From positions 1-64,000 of the forward strand of contig CAJOLJ010000003.1 in NCBI GenBank assembly GCA_905235445.1: a stretch of 64,000 nucleotides of DNA, in the 5' to 3' direction. Below, piece after piece: positions 17,119 to 25,081 of the stretch. Below the pieces are notes generated by a model. It was not told the DNA's origin, ran no database searches, and saw only the letters and a program-made list of their open reading frames with translations. Made by a program: the position numbers and the translations under genes. How positions within the stretch are numbered: the first letter of the stretch is position 1; every line of letters begins with the position of its first letter. This DNA comes from an uncultured Bacteroidales bacterium (GTDB lineage Bacteria > Bacteroidota > Bacteroidia > Bacteroidales > UBA932).

Positions 17119-19608
17119 CTAGCGCCCCACAAGTGACAGGTCAATCCTTGAGGGGGCAAGAGACCCAGAGGATACTTCCACACTCACTTCGCCGCTTCCT
17201 CCCTTGAGACTCTGCACCAGAATCTGGGCCAGCCCGTTGAAAGAGGGTACGCTGAAAGATTTGCAGTCGAGCCCGTCCGGATGGTCGGGATCCTTGAAGG
17301 AGGGGTCTCCGTTTCCGACCCCGAGGATGTGGGCATCCCCGCTGACGGTGATCTCAAGGGGAATGCATGCATCGGGAACGAAGCGTCCCTTGCTATCCAA
17401 TACCTTGACTGTCAGAACTGAAAGGTCCCTTCCGTCGGAAGATATCTCCTTCCTGTCGGCGCTCAGTTCCATCTTGGCCGGCTCTCCGGTGGTCTCCACC
17501 GTGGTGGTCTTGACCAATTTCCCGTCCTTGTATCCACGGGCTACTATTTTACCCGGGGCGTACCTTGCGGTCCACTTCAGGTGTCCGCCCCTCTCCATCT
17601 TCTGGGCGGGGAGTTTCTTGCCGTTCACGGTCAGGCGCACTTCGTCACAGTTGCTGTAGGCCCATATCTGAACGTCCTCGCCTTCGTGACCCCGGAGGTT
17701 CCAGTGGGGGAAGATGTGAAGAAGGGGCTCATCCTCCTTCCACCAGGCTTTCAGGTAGTAGGCCTCGTCCTTGGGGAAGCCGCAGTAGTCGAGAACACCG
17801 AACTCGGAGTCCACGGCAGGGTAACTCAGGGGGTTGGGTTCCCCCCTGTAGTCAAACCCGGTCCAGAAGAACACTCCCGCAGCCCAGGGATTTGACTCAT
17901 AGAACTTCCAGCCTCTCTCTATCACGTTCTCGACCCCCGCACGGCTACCCATGTTGAGGGATTTCATGCGACCGGGGACCGTAGGGTCATTGAAGTACAC
18001 CCCACGGGTCCCGCAGCCTGTTGTCTCCTCGGTCCCGACTATCTTCCACTCGGGGTGACGCTCCCTCCTTCCAAGGACGTCATTCTGGATTATGTAGTTG
18101 TATCCCACTACGTCCAGCCCCTCGATGAGGACGGACCCCCCGGCATTGGCCACGGTGGAGTGGCGGGTGGGGTCCATGAGGCGGACATATTGGGCAAGCG
18201 ACTTTGCGATCTCCGTCCCCTTCGGGGAGTTCTCGATGCCCCATTCCTCGTTTCCGCAGCTCCAGAGGATGATGCTGGGATGGTTGCGGTCCCGCCTTAT
18301 CATGTCGGAGAGCAGATCCAGGTGCATCTTGTTCATGCCCATCAGGCGCGCCTCGTCAATGACCAGTATCCCTTCCTCGTCGCAGACGTCGAGCAGGGCC
18401 TTCGTGGCTGGATTGTGGGAGGAACGATAGGCATTGGCCCCCATGTCCTTGAGCTGACGGATTCTCCAGCGGATGAGGGCCTCGGGCATGGCGGACCCGG
18501 TCCCGCTATGGTCCTGGTGTACGTTGAAGCCCTTCAGTTTCACGACTTTCCTGTTAAGCAGGAAACCCCTCTCGCTGTCGAAATCCACTTCCCTTATTCC
18601 CGTCCTCGTGCAGTACGTATCCACGGTCCTTCCCCCGCAGCGGACACTTGTCCTGACAGTGTACAGGTAAGGGTCCTCCGTATCCCAGAGGTGGGGATTT
18701 GAAAGGGTGAGGGAACTTTCCACATTCACTTTGTCCTTGCCCCTGATGGGGGTGGGAGAGGAGGATACCGAGGCGAGGATTTTTCCCTCGCCATCCAGGA
18801 TCTGGTGCTCCACCGTCACCTTGTCATCACGGAGGGAGTAGTTCCCGACTTCGCACCCGATGAGGATGGTGGCGGAGGTCATGTCTTCGTTGAGCTCCGC
18901 TCTTACGAAAGTGCCCCAGGGCTCCACCGCAAGGTTGTCGGTCTTTACGAGATAGGCGTCACGGTAGATTCCCGCGCCCTCGTAGAACCATCCTTCCTCC
19001 AGAGTGGCGTCAGCCCTGACACAGAGGACATTGGGCCCCCGGTAGTCTATGTACTCCGATATGTCATAAGTGACGGAGTTGTAACCGCTCTTCTCTCCTC
19101 CCATGTAGAATCCGTTGAACCAGACGGCACTGTCCCGGAAGATTCCCTCGAAAAGGAGATAGACGTGTTTGCCCTTGTCAGCCTCGGTGAAGGAAAGCGG
19201 GAGGCGGTACCATCCGACGCTGGTCTTGGGGTACTTGTATCCGACGGTCTTGTAGCCGTGGGAGTGGCTGGCCTCGGGGGCGAAGGGGAGAATGGTCACC
19301 CAGTCATGCGGGACGCTCACTTCCTTCCAGGCGCTGTCGTCGAACTTGAGGGAATAGGGGCCCTCGTTATGGATGGAGGCCGCCTTGGTGAAATAGTTGA
19401 AGTACTCGGTCCCGGCGCCGAAGTCCGCTGCGGGAGACGAAGCATCGCCGAAAGAGAACTTCCAACCGCTGTCAAGGAGGGTCATTTCCCTCTGGGCGAA
19501 AGCCCCGCTGGGGAAAAGAAGAAGTGACAGGGAAAGTACAAAGGGGAGGGACGACACCCCCGATGGGACTTTCCGGAAGGCGGAAAAGGGAAAGAGAAAG
19601 GTTTTCAT
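17119..19608 (-). CDS. Secreted glycoside hydrolase family 2 (beta-galactosidase-like)
   Basis: An 829-residue exported glycosidase. A signal peptide ends near SGAFA-QR. Then come the GH2 sugar-binding jelly roll (residues about 45-225, with the HDW and WFNGFYMGGEKSGYN blocks), an Ig-like domain, and a TIM barrel carrying FNVHQDHSGTG, YRSSHNPAT, the acid/base Glu454 in WSCGNEEWG and a nucleophile at Glu527 or 528 in VGTEETTG. The C-terminal part matches DUF4982 and a GH2 domain-5-like Ig fold. The type is frequent in polysaccharide utilisation loci, but no SusC/D partner is nearby. It lies 49 bp after queE on the same strand. Exact linkage specificity cannot be read from sequence. Confidence 0.88.
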   Translation of the reverse strand: MKTFLFPFSAFRKVPSGVSSLPFVLSLSLLLFPSGAFAQREMTLLDSGWKFSFGDASSPAADFGAGTEYFNYFTKAASIHNEGPYSLKFDDSAWKEVSVPHDWVTILPFAPEASHSHGYKTVGYKYPKTSVGWYRLPLSFTEADKGKHVYLLFEGIFRDSAVWFNGFYMGGEKSGYNSVTYDISEYIDYRGPNVLCVRADATLEEGWFYEGAGIYRDAYLVKTDNLAVEPWGTFVRAELNEDMTSATILIGCEVGNYSLRDDKVTVEHQILDGEGKILASVSSSPTPIRGKDKVNVESSLTLSNPHLWDTEDPYLYTVRTSVRCGGRTVDTYCTRTGIREVDFDSERGFLLNRKVVKLKGFNVHQDHSGTGSAMPEALIRWRIRQLKDMGANAYRSSHNPATKALLDVCDEEGILVIDEARLMGMNKMHLDLLSDMIRRDRNHPSIILWSCGNEEWGIENSPKGTEIAKSLAQYVRLMDPTRHSTVANAGGSVLIEGLDVVGYNYIIQNDVLGRRERHPEWKIVGTEETTGCGTRGVYFNDPTVPGRMKSLNMGSRAGVENVIERGWKFYESNPWAAGVFFWTGFDYRGEPNPLSYPAVDSEFGVLDYCGFPKDEAYYLKAWWKEDEPLLHIFPHWNLRGHEGEDVQIWAYSNCDEVRLTVNGKKLPAQKMERGGHLKWTARYAPGKIVARGYKDGKLVKTTTVETTGEPAKMELSADRKEISSDGRDLSVLTVKVLDSKGRFVPDACIPLEITVSGDAHILGVGNGDPSFKDPDHPDGLDCKSFSVPSFNGLAQILVQSLKGGSGEVSVEVSSGSLAPSRIDLSLVGR

Positions 19609-19656
19609 TATCAGTTTTCGGTGTATGTGGTTGGATGAATGTACGGATGGAAGAAA

Positions 19657-20304
19657 CTATCTTATGTCAAGATACTTGTGGGTCTGAAGAGAGAGTGACC
19701 ATCCCGGGTGATGCAGGATGTACTGAACTGTCTGGGAGGTGTTTTTGCATGAGCAGGGCTGCAGGAAATGATATCTGGCGGGAAAGGACAGCCACCTGTC
19801 TATGTCTTCCTGGGCGGTGTACACGAGTTTAAGCTCGTCCGCCCTTTCAAGTACGGGCACTCCTTCCCCTCCTTCCAGGAAGTCGCTCTTGGGACTTAGG
19901 GTCACCCAGTCAATCCCCTCTGGGAGAGGGTGGGTGCCGTTGGTCTCTATATGGAGGATGAACCCTTCGCGGTGAAGGGCCCCGACAAGGTCCTCATCAA
20001 TGAAAAGGGACGGTTCCCCACCGGTGAGGCACACTCTCATCCCTCGGGATGAAACCGAAGGGGGAAGGGTCGAAGTCATCTCCTCGATTATGGAGGGGGC
20101 GTCCATCATCCTCCTTCCCGAGAAGTCCGTGTCACAGAAAGGGCACCTCAGGTTGCAACCGCTGAAGCGAAGGAACACCATCGGCATCCCGCTATGCAGT
20201 CCTTCCCCTTGGAGGGAGTAGAAGATCTCGTTAACGGGATATAGATGTGGTTTGGGGCTTTGTGAGACCATGGACATGACTTCAAACGACACTTTGGTTG
20301 GCAA
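19657..20304 (-). CDS. queE: 7-carboxy-7-deazaguanine synthase
   Basis: A radical-SAM enzyme that turns 6-carboxytetrahydropterin into 7-carboxy-7-deazaguanine, the third step to queuosine. Its 215 residues carry EIFYSLQGEGLHSGMP, the CxxxCxxC cluster motif in FSGCNLRCPFCDTDF, and the TGGEPSL block for SAM binding. It is the third gene of a queC-queD-queE run, 17 bp after queD. A later in-frame Met (residue 10 or 12) is a possible alternative start. Confidence 0.93.
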   Translation of the reverse strand: MPTKVSFEVMSMVSQSPKPHLYPVNEIFYSLQGEGLHSGMPMVFLRFSGCNLRCPFCDTDFSGRRMMDAPSIIEEMTSTLPPSVSSRGMRVCLTGGEPSLFIDEDLVGALHREGFILHIETNGTHPLPEGIDWVTLSPKSDFLEGGEGVPVLERADELKLVYTAQEDIDRWLSFPARYHFLQPCSCKNTSQTVQYILHHPGWSLSLQTHKYLDIR

Positions 20305-20321
20305 ATATGGAAAGGGGAGGA

Positions 20322-20657
20322 CTACTCGTCCCTTTCGTAGATGGCCTTGTTGTTCTCAGACTCCCACACTTCCACTTTGTAGCAGTTGGGAACGGTGTCG
20401 CAGATCCAGCGGGCCAGGTTCTCGGCCGAGGGGTTGAAGGGGAGTACGTCGTTAAGGTTCTTGTGGTCGAGTTTGCCTTCGATTTCCCGCTTGATGAGGG
20501 TGAAGTCGGTCACCATGCCGTCGGCGTTGAGTTCCCTGGACTTGCAGTGGACAACCACTATCCAGTTGTGTCCGTGAAGGTTCTCGCACTTGCTCTCGTA
20601 GGAGAGGTGCAGGGCATGGGCGGAGGATATTTCAAGTCGCTTGCTTACGTAGTACAT
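20322..20657 (-). CDS. queD: 6-carboxy-5,6,7,8-tetrahydropterin synthase
   Basis: Converts dihydroneopterin triphosphate to 6-carboxytetrahydropterin for queuosine. The 111-residue protein has the zinc His set (SSAHAL and CENLHGHN), the catalytic Cys in SKCENLHGHN, DFTLIKREI and a late Glu in VEVWESENN. It lies between queC (45 bp) and queE (17 bp). Confidence 0.93.
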   Translation of the reverse strand: MYYVSKRLEISSAHALHLSYESKCENLHGHNWIVVVHCKSRELNADGMVTDFTLIKREIEGKLDHKNLNDVLPFNPSAENLARWICDTVPNCYKVEVWESENNKAIYERDE

Positions 20658-20702
20658 TGCAGGTGATTGTCTCTTAAAAAGTTTCGTGAATAATTGACCC
20701 TC

Positions 20703-21344
20703 TTACTTTTCATACTCGGTGGGGTCGAACCCCTCAAGGGCTTCCTTCCTTTCCCGGCAGGTTCCGCACTCTCCGCAGTGACGTTCCCTTCCCTCGTAGC
20801 AGGAATAGGTCTTTTCGAAAGGGACCCCGAGGGCCCTGCCCCTGAGGGCAATGTCCCTCTTGGTTATGTTGCAGTAAGGGGATACGACCCTGACGTGGAC
20901 ATAGGTCCCGGCGGAGGCGGCCTCGTCAATGGCGGAGATGAACTCCGGTCGGCAGTCGGGATAAATGGCATGGTCCCCGCCATGGTTCGCCAGGAGCACC
21001 GTGTCGAGGCCCCGGCTTTCGGCAAGTCCCACCGCTACGCTCAGCATTATCCCGTTACGGAAGGGGACCACGGTGCTTTTCATGTTCTCTGAGTCATAGT
21101 CCCCGTGGGGAACCTCCTCCCCGCCTTCAAGGATGCTGCTTCTAAAATACTTTCCCATGAATTCCAGCGGAATCACGAGGTGCTCGATTCCAAGAAAGGC
21201 GCAGTTCTCCGAGGCGCGGCGAAGCTGCTGCATGTCCTGCCTGGCCCCATATGTGAAAGTGACCGCCAGGGAGATGCTTTCCTTATAATCATATAGGAGG
21301 GTGGTGGAGTCCAACCCTCCGGAATAAATCAAAAGAGCTTTCAT
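20703..21344 (-). CDS. queC: 7-cyano-7-deazaguanine (preQ0) synthase
   Basis: Uses ATP and ammonia to make preQ0 from 7-carboxy-7-deazaguanine. The start at 21344 puts the PP-loop near the N-terminus (KALLIYSGGLDSTTLL). Later come VPFRNGIMLSVA and the C-terminal zinc site CYEGRERHCGECGTCRERKEA. At 213 aa it is the normal length; an in-frame ATG 84 bp upstream would add a basic stretch unlike the family. First gene of the queCDE run. No folE (GTP cyclohydrolase) is in the window. Confidence 0.94.
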   Translation of the reverse strand: MKALLIYSGGLDSTTLLYDYKESISLAVTFTYGARQDMQQLRRASENCAFLGIEHLVIPLEFMGKYFRSSILEGGEEVPHGDYDSENMKSTVVPFRNGIMLSVAVGLAESRGLDTVLLANHGGDHAIYPDCRPEFISAIDEAASAGTYVHVRVVSPYCNITKRDIALRGRALGVPFEKTYSCYEGRERHCGECGTCRERKEALEGFDPTEYEK

Positions 21345-21404
21345 TTTTGTCTTCTTTGTGGGGAAAGAATCTTTCCGGCCACACCCTGTGGCCCTTCTTT
21401 CTTT

Positions 21405-21413
21405 GCAAAGATA
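21405..21413 (-). promoter_or_regulatory. -7 element of queCDE (TATCTTTGC, minus strand)
   Basis: Exact TAnnTTTGC match about 60 bp ahead of the queC ATG. It is divergent from the plus-strand element at 21468-21476. Confidence 0.7.
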
Positions 21414-21467
21414 CTTTGCCCTCGCCATTTTGCCAAATGCCCCCTTTCCAAATACAAAACAAAATCG

Positions 21468-21476
21468 TACTTTTGT
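21468..21476 (+). promoter_or_regulatory. -7 element for the small gene at 21497 (TACTTTTGT)
   Basis: TAnnTTTG match 20 bp ahead of the start codon, so the leader would be very short. Confidence 0.5.
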
Positions 21477-21496
21477 CCTCTGTATGAAAATATCTT

Positions 21497-21823
21497 TTGG
21501 ACATGTCCATAGTCAAGATAAAGGATAAGAGAAGCGGTGTCACCTATGTCTATGAGCAGGGTAAAAGCGTCTGGGACCCGGTTAAGAAACAGGCCCGAAG
21601 CCGCCGTGTGCTGATAGGGAAAGTTGACCCCGTGAGCGGGGAGACCGTCCCTACCAAGGGCTGGGGCAAAAGAAGGGTTCAGGGCCCCGGGGAGTCCGAT
21701 ATCAAGGACTGGAGAGCGGAAATCCGTTCCCTCCGGCAGGAAATAGACGCCCTCCGGCAGGAATGCTCCACCCTGAGAATCCAGGTGGCGGAACTTCTTG
21801 ACGGGAAGCCGTCCGGACGGTGA
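21497..21823 (+). CDS. Small protein resembling a detached transposase N-terminus
   Basis: A 108-residue basic protein. The first half (SIVKIKDKRSGVTYVYE, then KKQARSRRVLIGKVDPVSGE) reads like the N-terminal beta domain seen at the start of some Bacteroidetes and Firmicutes transposases, here without a catalytic domain. The second half is a predicted coiled coil (DWRAEIRSLRQEIDALRQEC, then STLRIQVAELL). No transposase remnant follows; the next gene begins 52 bp later. A promoter match stands directly upstream. It may be a transposon leftover or a domesticated small DNA-binding protein. The comparison is from memory of the families, so confidence is limited. Confidence 0.55.
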   Translation: MDMSIVKIKDKRSGVTYVYEQGKSVWDPVKKQARSRRVLIGKVDPVSGETVPTKGWGKRRVQGPGESDIKDWRAEIRSLRQEIDALRQECSTLRIQVAELLDGKPSGR

Positions 21824-21875
21824 CAGCCACCCCGCTTCCATACAACTGAGGCATTGACATTTTAAGGAACGACTA

Positions 21876-23696
21876 GTGGTGAGAGAGCGTAGCCCCATAT
21901 TCGGTTCATTCATCATTTCCACTTTCCACGGGACGGGAAGGGGAGCGCTGCTACGTTTTCTGGCCCTTTTCTTATGCGTGACACCATGCCTTGGGCAGGA
22001 GAGGCTCTCCCCGCGTGGGGAGCCGCTCGCCACCGCATCGTCTTTTCTTGGGAGGGAAGACATCCATGAGGTGGGCAATCCGCTTTCCATAGGGCTCTCT
22101 CCCGCTGAAATCTACCCCGAGGCCCTCTCTCCCACATACAGGATATACGCTGGTGATGACGGGAAAGGTTTCGTGGTGGTGTCAGGAAAGAGGGGAGGGG
22201 CTCTGCCTGAGGTCCTGGCCTACAGCGAGGAGGGCTCTTTCAGCTACGATGACATGAGCCCTTCGCTTCTATGGTGGCTTTCCCACATAAGGGAAGGGGC
22301 GAGAAGGGCTTCGGATAGCAAGGCCTCCGCCGTCATCGGCACTCAGCCACAAAGGACCTTAAGGTCTACAGGAGAGGGAAAGGTGCTTTCCACCGCCACC
22401 TGGGGCCAGGGGACCCCCTTCAACGACAAATGCCCCCTTATGTCCGACGGGAAGAGCAGGGCGGTAACCGGCTGCACAGCCACCGCCTTCGGAATTATCA
22501 TGCGCTACCACAAGTGGCCCTCCAGGGGAAGCGGTTCCTCGGTGGAGTACAAGAACGGGGACAACACAGAACCTGTGCACTCCGTGGAGCACACCTACCT
22601 TTGGGACAGGATGCCGCTTAGCTACCAGGGGACCTACACCCCCGACGAGGCCGCTGCCGTCTCGACCCTCCTTCTGGACCTGGCCTATCTCGTCCAGTCC
22701 ACGTTCGGGTCCGAAAGCACTTCCGCCTCGGTCAGCCATTTCGGGGACGTGGTGTCCCGCATGGACTACGACAGAAGGGCGGTGCTCCTTGGAAGGTACT
22801 CCATGAACGAGGATCTTTGGACAGGGAGGATACGTTCCTCCATTGACGGCGGGGTCCCTGTCCTCTACTGCGGAGTCAACAACAAGGACGAAGGGCATGC
22901 CTTTGTCGTGGACGGCTATGACCCCGAAGGGCTTTTCCACATAAACTGGGGCTGGAACGGGAAGGACAACGGGTATTTCGCATTCCCGGATTTCGGGGAG
23001 TTTTCGTCCCGCCACTCGGCCTTGTTCGATTTCGTCCCCAACGAGGGGGCGGAAGCGGAGCCGTACCTGGGATTCTACAATGAGATGATTCCCCGCGGTG
23101 TGGCATCCTCCAAGAAGGGACGAATCATCCGGACCGGGGATTCCTTGACCCTGTCCTTCGGCATGGTGACCAACTGCTCGGCTGTCCCTTTTGTGGGGAG
23201 CATCTCTTTCGCCCTTGTGCATGAGTCAGGGGACGGGAAAGTCGATGTCGCCGAGTTCCTCGGAAGTCCCATCGTCTCGGACGGGCTTCTTCCCAGCTGG
23301 GGCTACCAGGATGTCAAGAAGACATGCAAGATCCTGGGACCCATAACGCATGGGGACCGCATTGCCTTGCTGTACAGTAGCGAGGGTAGCGGGACCTGGA
23401 AGCAGGTGGTGGGAGCGGAGGACTGCGGAGTCGTAAGTGAAATAAGGGTTTACAGTGATGACGTGCTGGATTTCACATCCCTGTCATATGACTCCCAGAC
23501 ATCTACCGTGCAGCTCATTTCCAGGGGCGGGACCACTTATGAGTTCTCCCGGGGCGGGACCGTGCTCCTGTCCGGGACCATAAGCGAGACCGACTACCCC
23601 ATAGCGGTGGACGTGTCCTCCCTGGTTGGAGGGGAGAGCTGCACGCTGACCCTTCGGTGGAATAACCTCAGGGGAAGCCTGAATATAAAACTGTAG
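21876..23696 (+). CDS. Secreted C10 (streptopain-like) cysteine protease
   Basis: A 606-residue papain-fold protease of the SpeB/interpain/fragipain type. A GTG start at 21876 gives a signal peptide ending near CLGQ, then a propeptide-like region (residues about 75-165, including IYAGDDGKGFVVVSG), then the catalytic domain: WGQGTPFNDKCP, the nucleophile Cys200 in VTGCTATAFGIIMRYH, His341 in EGHAFVVDGYD and the NWGWNG block at 357-362. The C-terminal 220 residues are beta-rich. Family members are made as inactive zymogens. A BACON-like lipoprotein starts 15 bp downstream and is probably cotranslated. The start codon is uncertain because no better ATG precedes the signal helix. Confidence 0.88.
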   Translation: MVRERSPIFGSFIISTFHGTGRGALLRFLALFLCVTPCLGQERLSPRGEPLATASSFLGREDIHEVGNPLSIGLSPAEIYPEALSPTYRIYAGDDGKGFVVVSGKRGGALPEVLAYSEEGSFSYDDMSPSLLWWLSHIREGARRASDSKASAVIGTQPQRTLRSTGEGKVLSTATWGQGTPFNDKCPLMSDGKSRAVTGCTATAFGIIMRYHKWPSRGSGSSVEYKNGDNTEPVHSVEHTYLWDRMPLSYQGTYTPDEAAAVSTLLLDLAYLVQSTFGSESTSASVSHFGDVVSRMDYDRRAVLLGRYSMNEDLWTGRIRSSIDGGVPVLYCGVNNKDEGHAFVVDGYDPEGLFHINWGWNGKDNGYFAFPDFGEFSSRHSALFDFVPNEGAEAEPYLGFYNEMIPRGVASSKKGRIIRTGDSLTLSFGMVTNCSAVPFVGSISFALVHESGDGKVDVAEFLGSPIVSDGLLPSWGYQDVKKTCKILGPITHGDRIALLYSSEGSGTWKQVVGAEDCGVVSEIRVYSDDVLDFTSLSYDSQTSTVQLISRGGTTYEFSRGGTVLLSGTISETDYPIAVDVSSLVGGESCTLTLRWNNLRGSLNIKL

Positions 23697-23711
23697 GGGG
23701 GAGAGAGGACC

Positions 23712-24581
23712 ATGGAAAGGAAGATACAGAGCAGAATACTTGGTCTTGCGGCACTTGCGGTGTGCTGCCAGGGCTTCCTCCTTGGAACGGCGTCCTGCAA
23801 CAAGGAGCCGGCGCAGCTTTCCCTTCAGTACACTTCCGTCTCTTTCGGGTGCATGGGAGGAAGGGAGAGCCTTTCGGTGAGTGCCAATTATCCCTGGAAG
23901 GCCACCCCGGCCTCCGACTGGGTCGTGGCTGACTGCGGGGAATCCTCCCTTAGCCTAACCGTATCGCCAAACACTTCCTCCGGGTCCAGGAAGACCCAGG
24001 TGATGGTGGAGTGCGAGGGACTTAGGGTGACGCTAACCGTGTCCCAGGATGAGGCTTTGCTGTCGCTATCCGAGGATTCCTATTCCCGGATGCTCCTGGG
24101 CGAGGAAGGAGGGGATTTCACGCTTCCTTTCTCCACCAATGTGGACGGGACTGAGGCCTCCTCGTCAGTACCGTGGATAAGCATCCTGCCCTCATCCAAG
24201 GCTTCCGATCTCCATCCGGGGTCGGTATCGTTCAGGGTGCAGCCCAATCCTTCCTTCGATGATCGCTCCGGGGAAATCACCCTCAGCGCCCTTTCCACCA
24301 TAACGACCGTCAAGATTACCCAAAGCGGCTCACCGAGAGTGATTTCCATAGTGCATTCACTGGAACGCTTCACCCTGCCCTCTTTCGGGGACGGAACATA
24401 CGGATACCTGTACTGGGACGGGACGCAGGGGAAGGAGGACTATGAAAAGGGGCTGACTCACGAGTACGCCTCCTCTGACCAGCACAGAGTGTCACTCCAT
24501 CTTCACGGGGCTGCGCAGGTGTCCTTCGGGGACCTCTTCGGGGTATCTGAACTGGATCTTAGCGGAATGAGGCAACAATGA
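23712..24581 (+). CDS. BACON-like domain lipoprotein downstream of the C10 protease
   Basis: A 289-residue predicted lipoprotein (lipobox near LLGTASCNKE). Two Ig-like repeats of BACON character are visible: one with YTSVSFGCMGGRESLSVSAN, WKATPASDWV and LTVSPNTSSGSRKT, and a second with DFTLPFSTNVDG, VPWISILPS and ITLSALSTITTVKITQSG. The last 70 residues are different (SFGDGTYGYLYWDGTQG, then a beta tail). BACON domains usually bind carbohydrate or mucin, but the tight link to a C10 protease also allows a partner or inhibitor role, as small inhibitor genes accompany some C10 genes. The stop codon overlaps the end of the rnpB terminator on the other strand. Confidence 0.75.
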   Translation: MERKIQSRILGLAALAVCCQGFLLGTASCNKEPAQLSLQYTSVSFGCMGGRESLSVSANYPWKATPASDWVVADCGESSLSLTVSPNTSSGSRKTQVMVECEGLRVTLTVSQDEALLSLSEDSYSRMLLGEEGGDFTLPFSTNVDGTEASSSVPWISILPSSKASDLHPGSVSFRVQPNPSFDDRSGEITLSALSTITTVKITQSGSPRVISIVHSLERFTLPSFGDGTYGYLYWDGTQGKEDYEKGLTHEYASSDQHRVSLHLHGAAQVSFGDLFGVSELDLSGMRQQ

Positions 24582-24607
24582 AAAAAGACCGCACGGGAAG
24601 TGCGGTC
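24580..24607 (-). terminator. Intrinsic terminator of rnpB (minus strand)
   Basis: Stem at 24607-24600 with 24594-24587 (8 bp) followed on the minus strand by a run of T residues at 24586-24581. It abuts the stop codon of the plus-strand gene. Confidence 0.85.
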
Positions 24608-24611
24608 ATGG

Positions 24612-24946
24612 CAAAAGAGGTGGGGCCGTAAGCCGGTTTCTGTTTTTGAACCTGTCATTTATCTTCGCAACCTACCCCCTGGCATCGGGCGGGCAGCCCT
24701 CATCTGCCAGTATATTTGGTCTTGCAGGCCCTGTGGCCGTACCCCTGCGGCATCGCTGACGCAGGTCGTGGGCTCTTACCCCGCGTTTTCACCCTTACCT
24801 CCCTTTCGGGGGGCGGTCATTTTCTGTTACGGCTTGAATAAGATTGCTCCTATCTGTGCTTTCCACAGCAGGGTGCCCTGTCCTGTCCGGACTTTCCTCA
24901 CTCCTTTCCCGGGGGAAAGGGGCGCGACAAGTCGTCCCGCCTCTGT
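24612..24946 (-). ncRNA. rnpB: RNase P RNA, bacterial type A
   Basis: The catalytic RNA that trims tRNA 5' ends. Read on the minus strand it has the universal conserved blocks: GAGGAAAGTCCGGAC near the 5' end (around 24900), the mid-molecule AGATGAGGGCTGCCCGC segment, and AGAAACCGGCTTACGGCCCC at the 3' end. The ends pair as helix P1 (AGAGGCGGG at 24944-24936 with CCCACCTCT at 24624-24616, one mismatch). A -7 element precedes it and an intrinsic terminator follows, so it is its own unit. End coordinates are estimated to a few bases. Confidence 0.95.
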
Positions 24947-24954
24947 TTTCCTTT

Positions 24955-24963
24955 GCAAAAATA
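24955..24963 (-). promoter_or_regulatory. -7 element of rnpB (TATTTTTGC, minus strand)
   Basis: TAnnTTTGC match directly ahead of the P1 helix, giving a start within a few bases of the mature 5' end. Confidence 0.7.
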
Positions 24964-25018
24964 CCGCTTTTGGCGCTTCCTGCAAAATTCCCCTCTTGCA
25001 AAAATCCTTCCTAAGCGG

Positions 25019-25027
25019 TAAGTTTGT
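25019..25027 (+). promoter_or_regulatory. -7 element for the GH43 gene (TAAGTTTGT)
   Basis: TAnnTTTG match; predicted start near 25034, about 48 nt ahead of the ATG at 25082. Confidence 0.5.
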
Positions 25028-25081
25028 ACCCGCCCTCCTCCCGTAGAGGCCCTTCCCATGACAAAACCAACACTCCCACTC

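Noticed and set aside
24600..25046. 148-codon plus-strand frame
   Set aside because: It lies across the RNase P RNA, whose conserved blocks explain the sequence.
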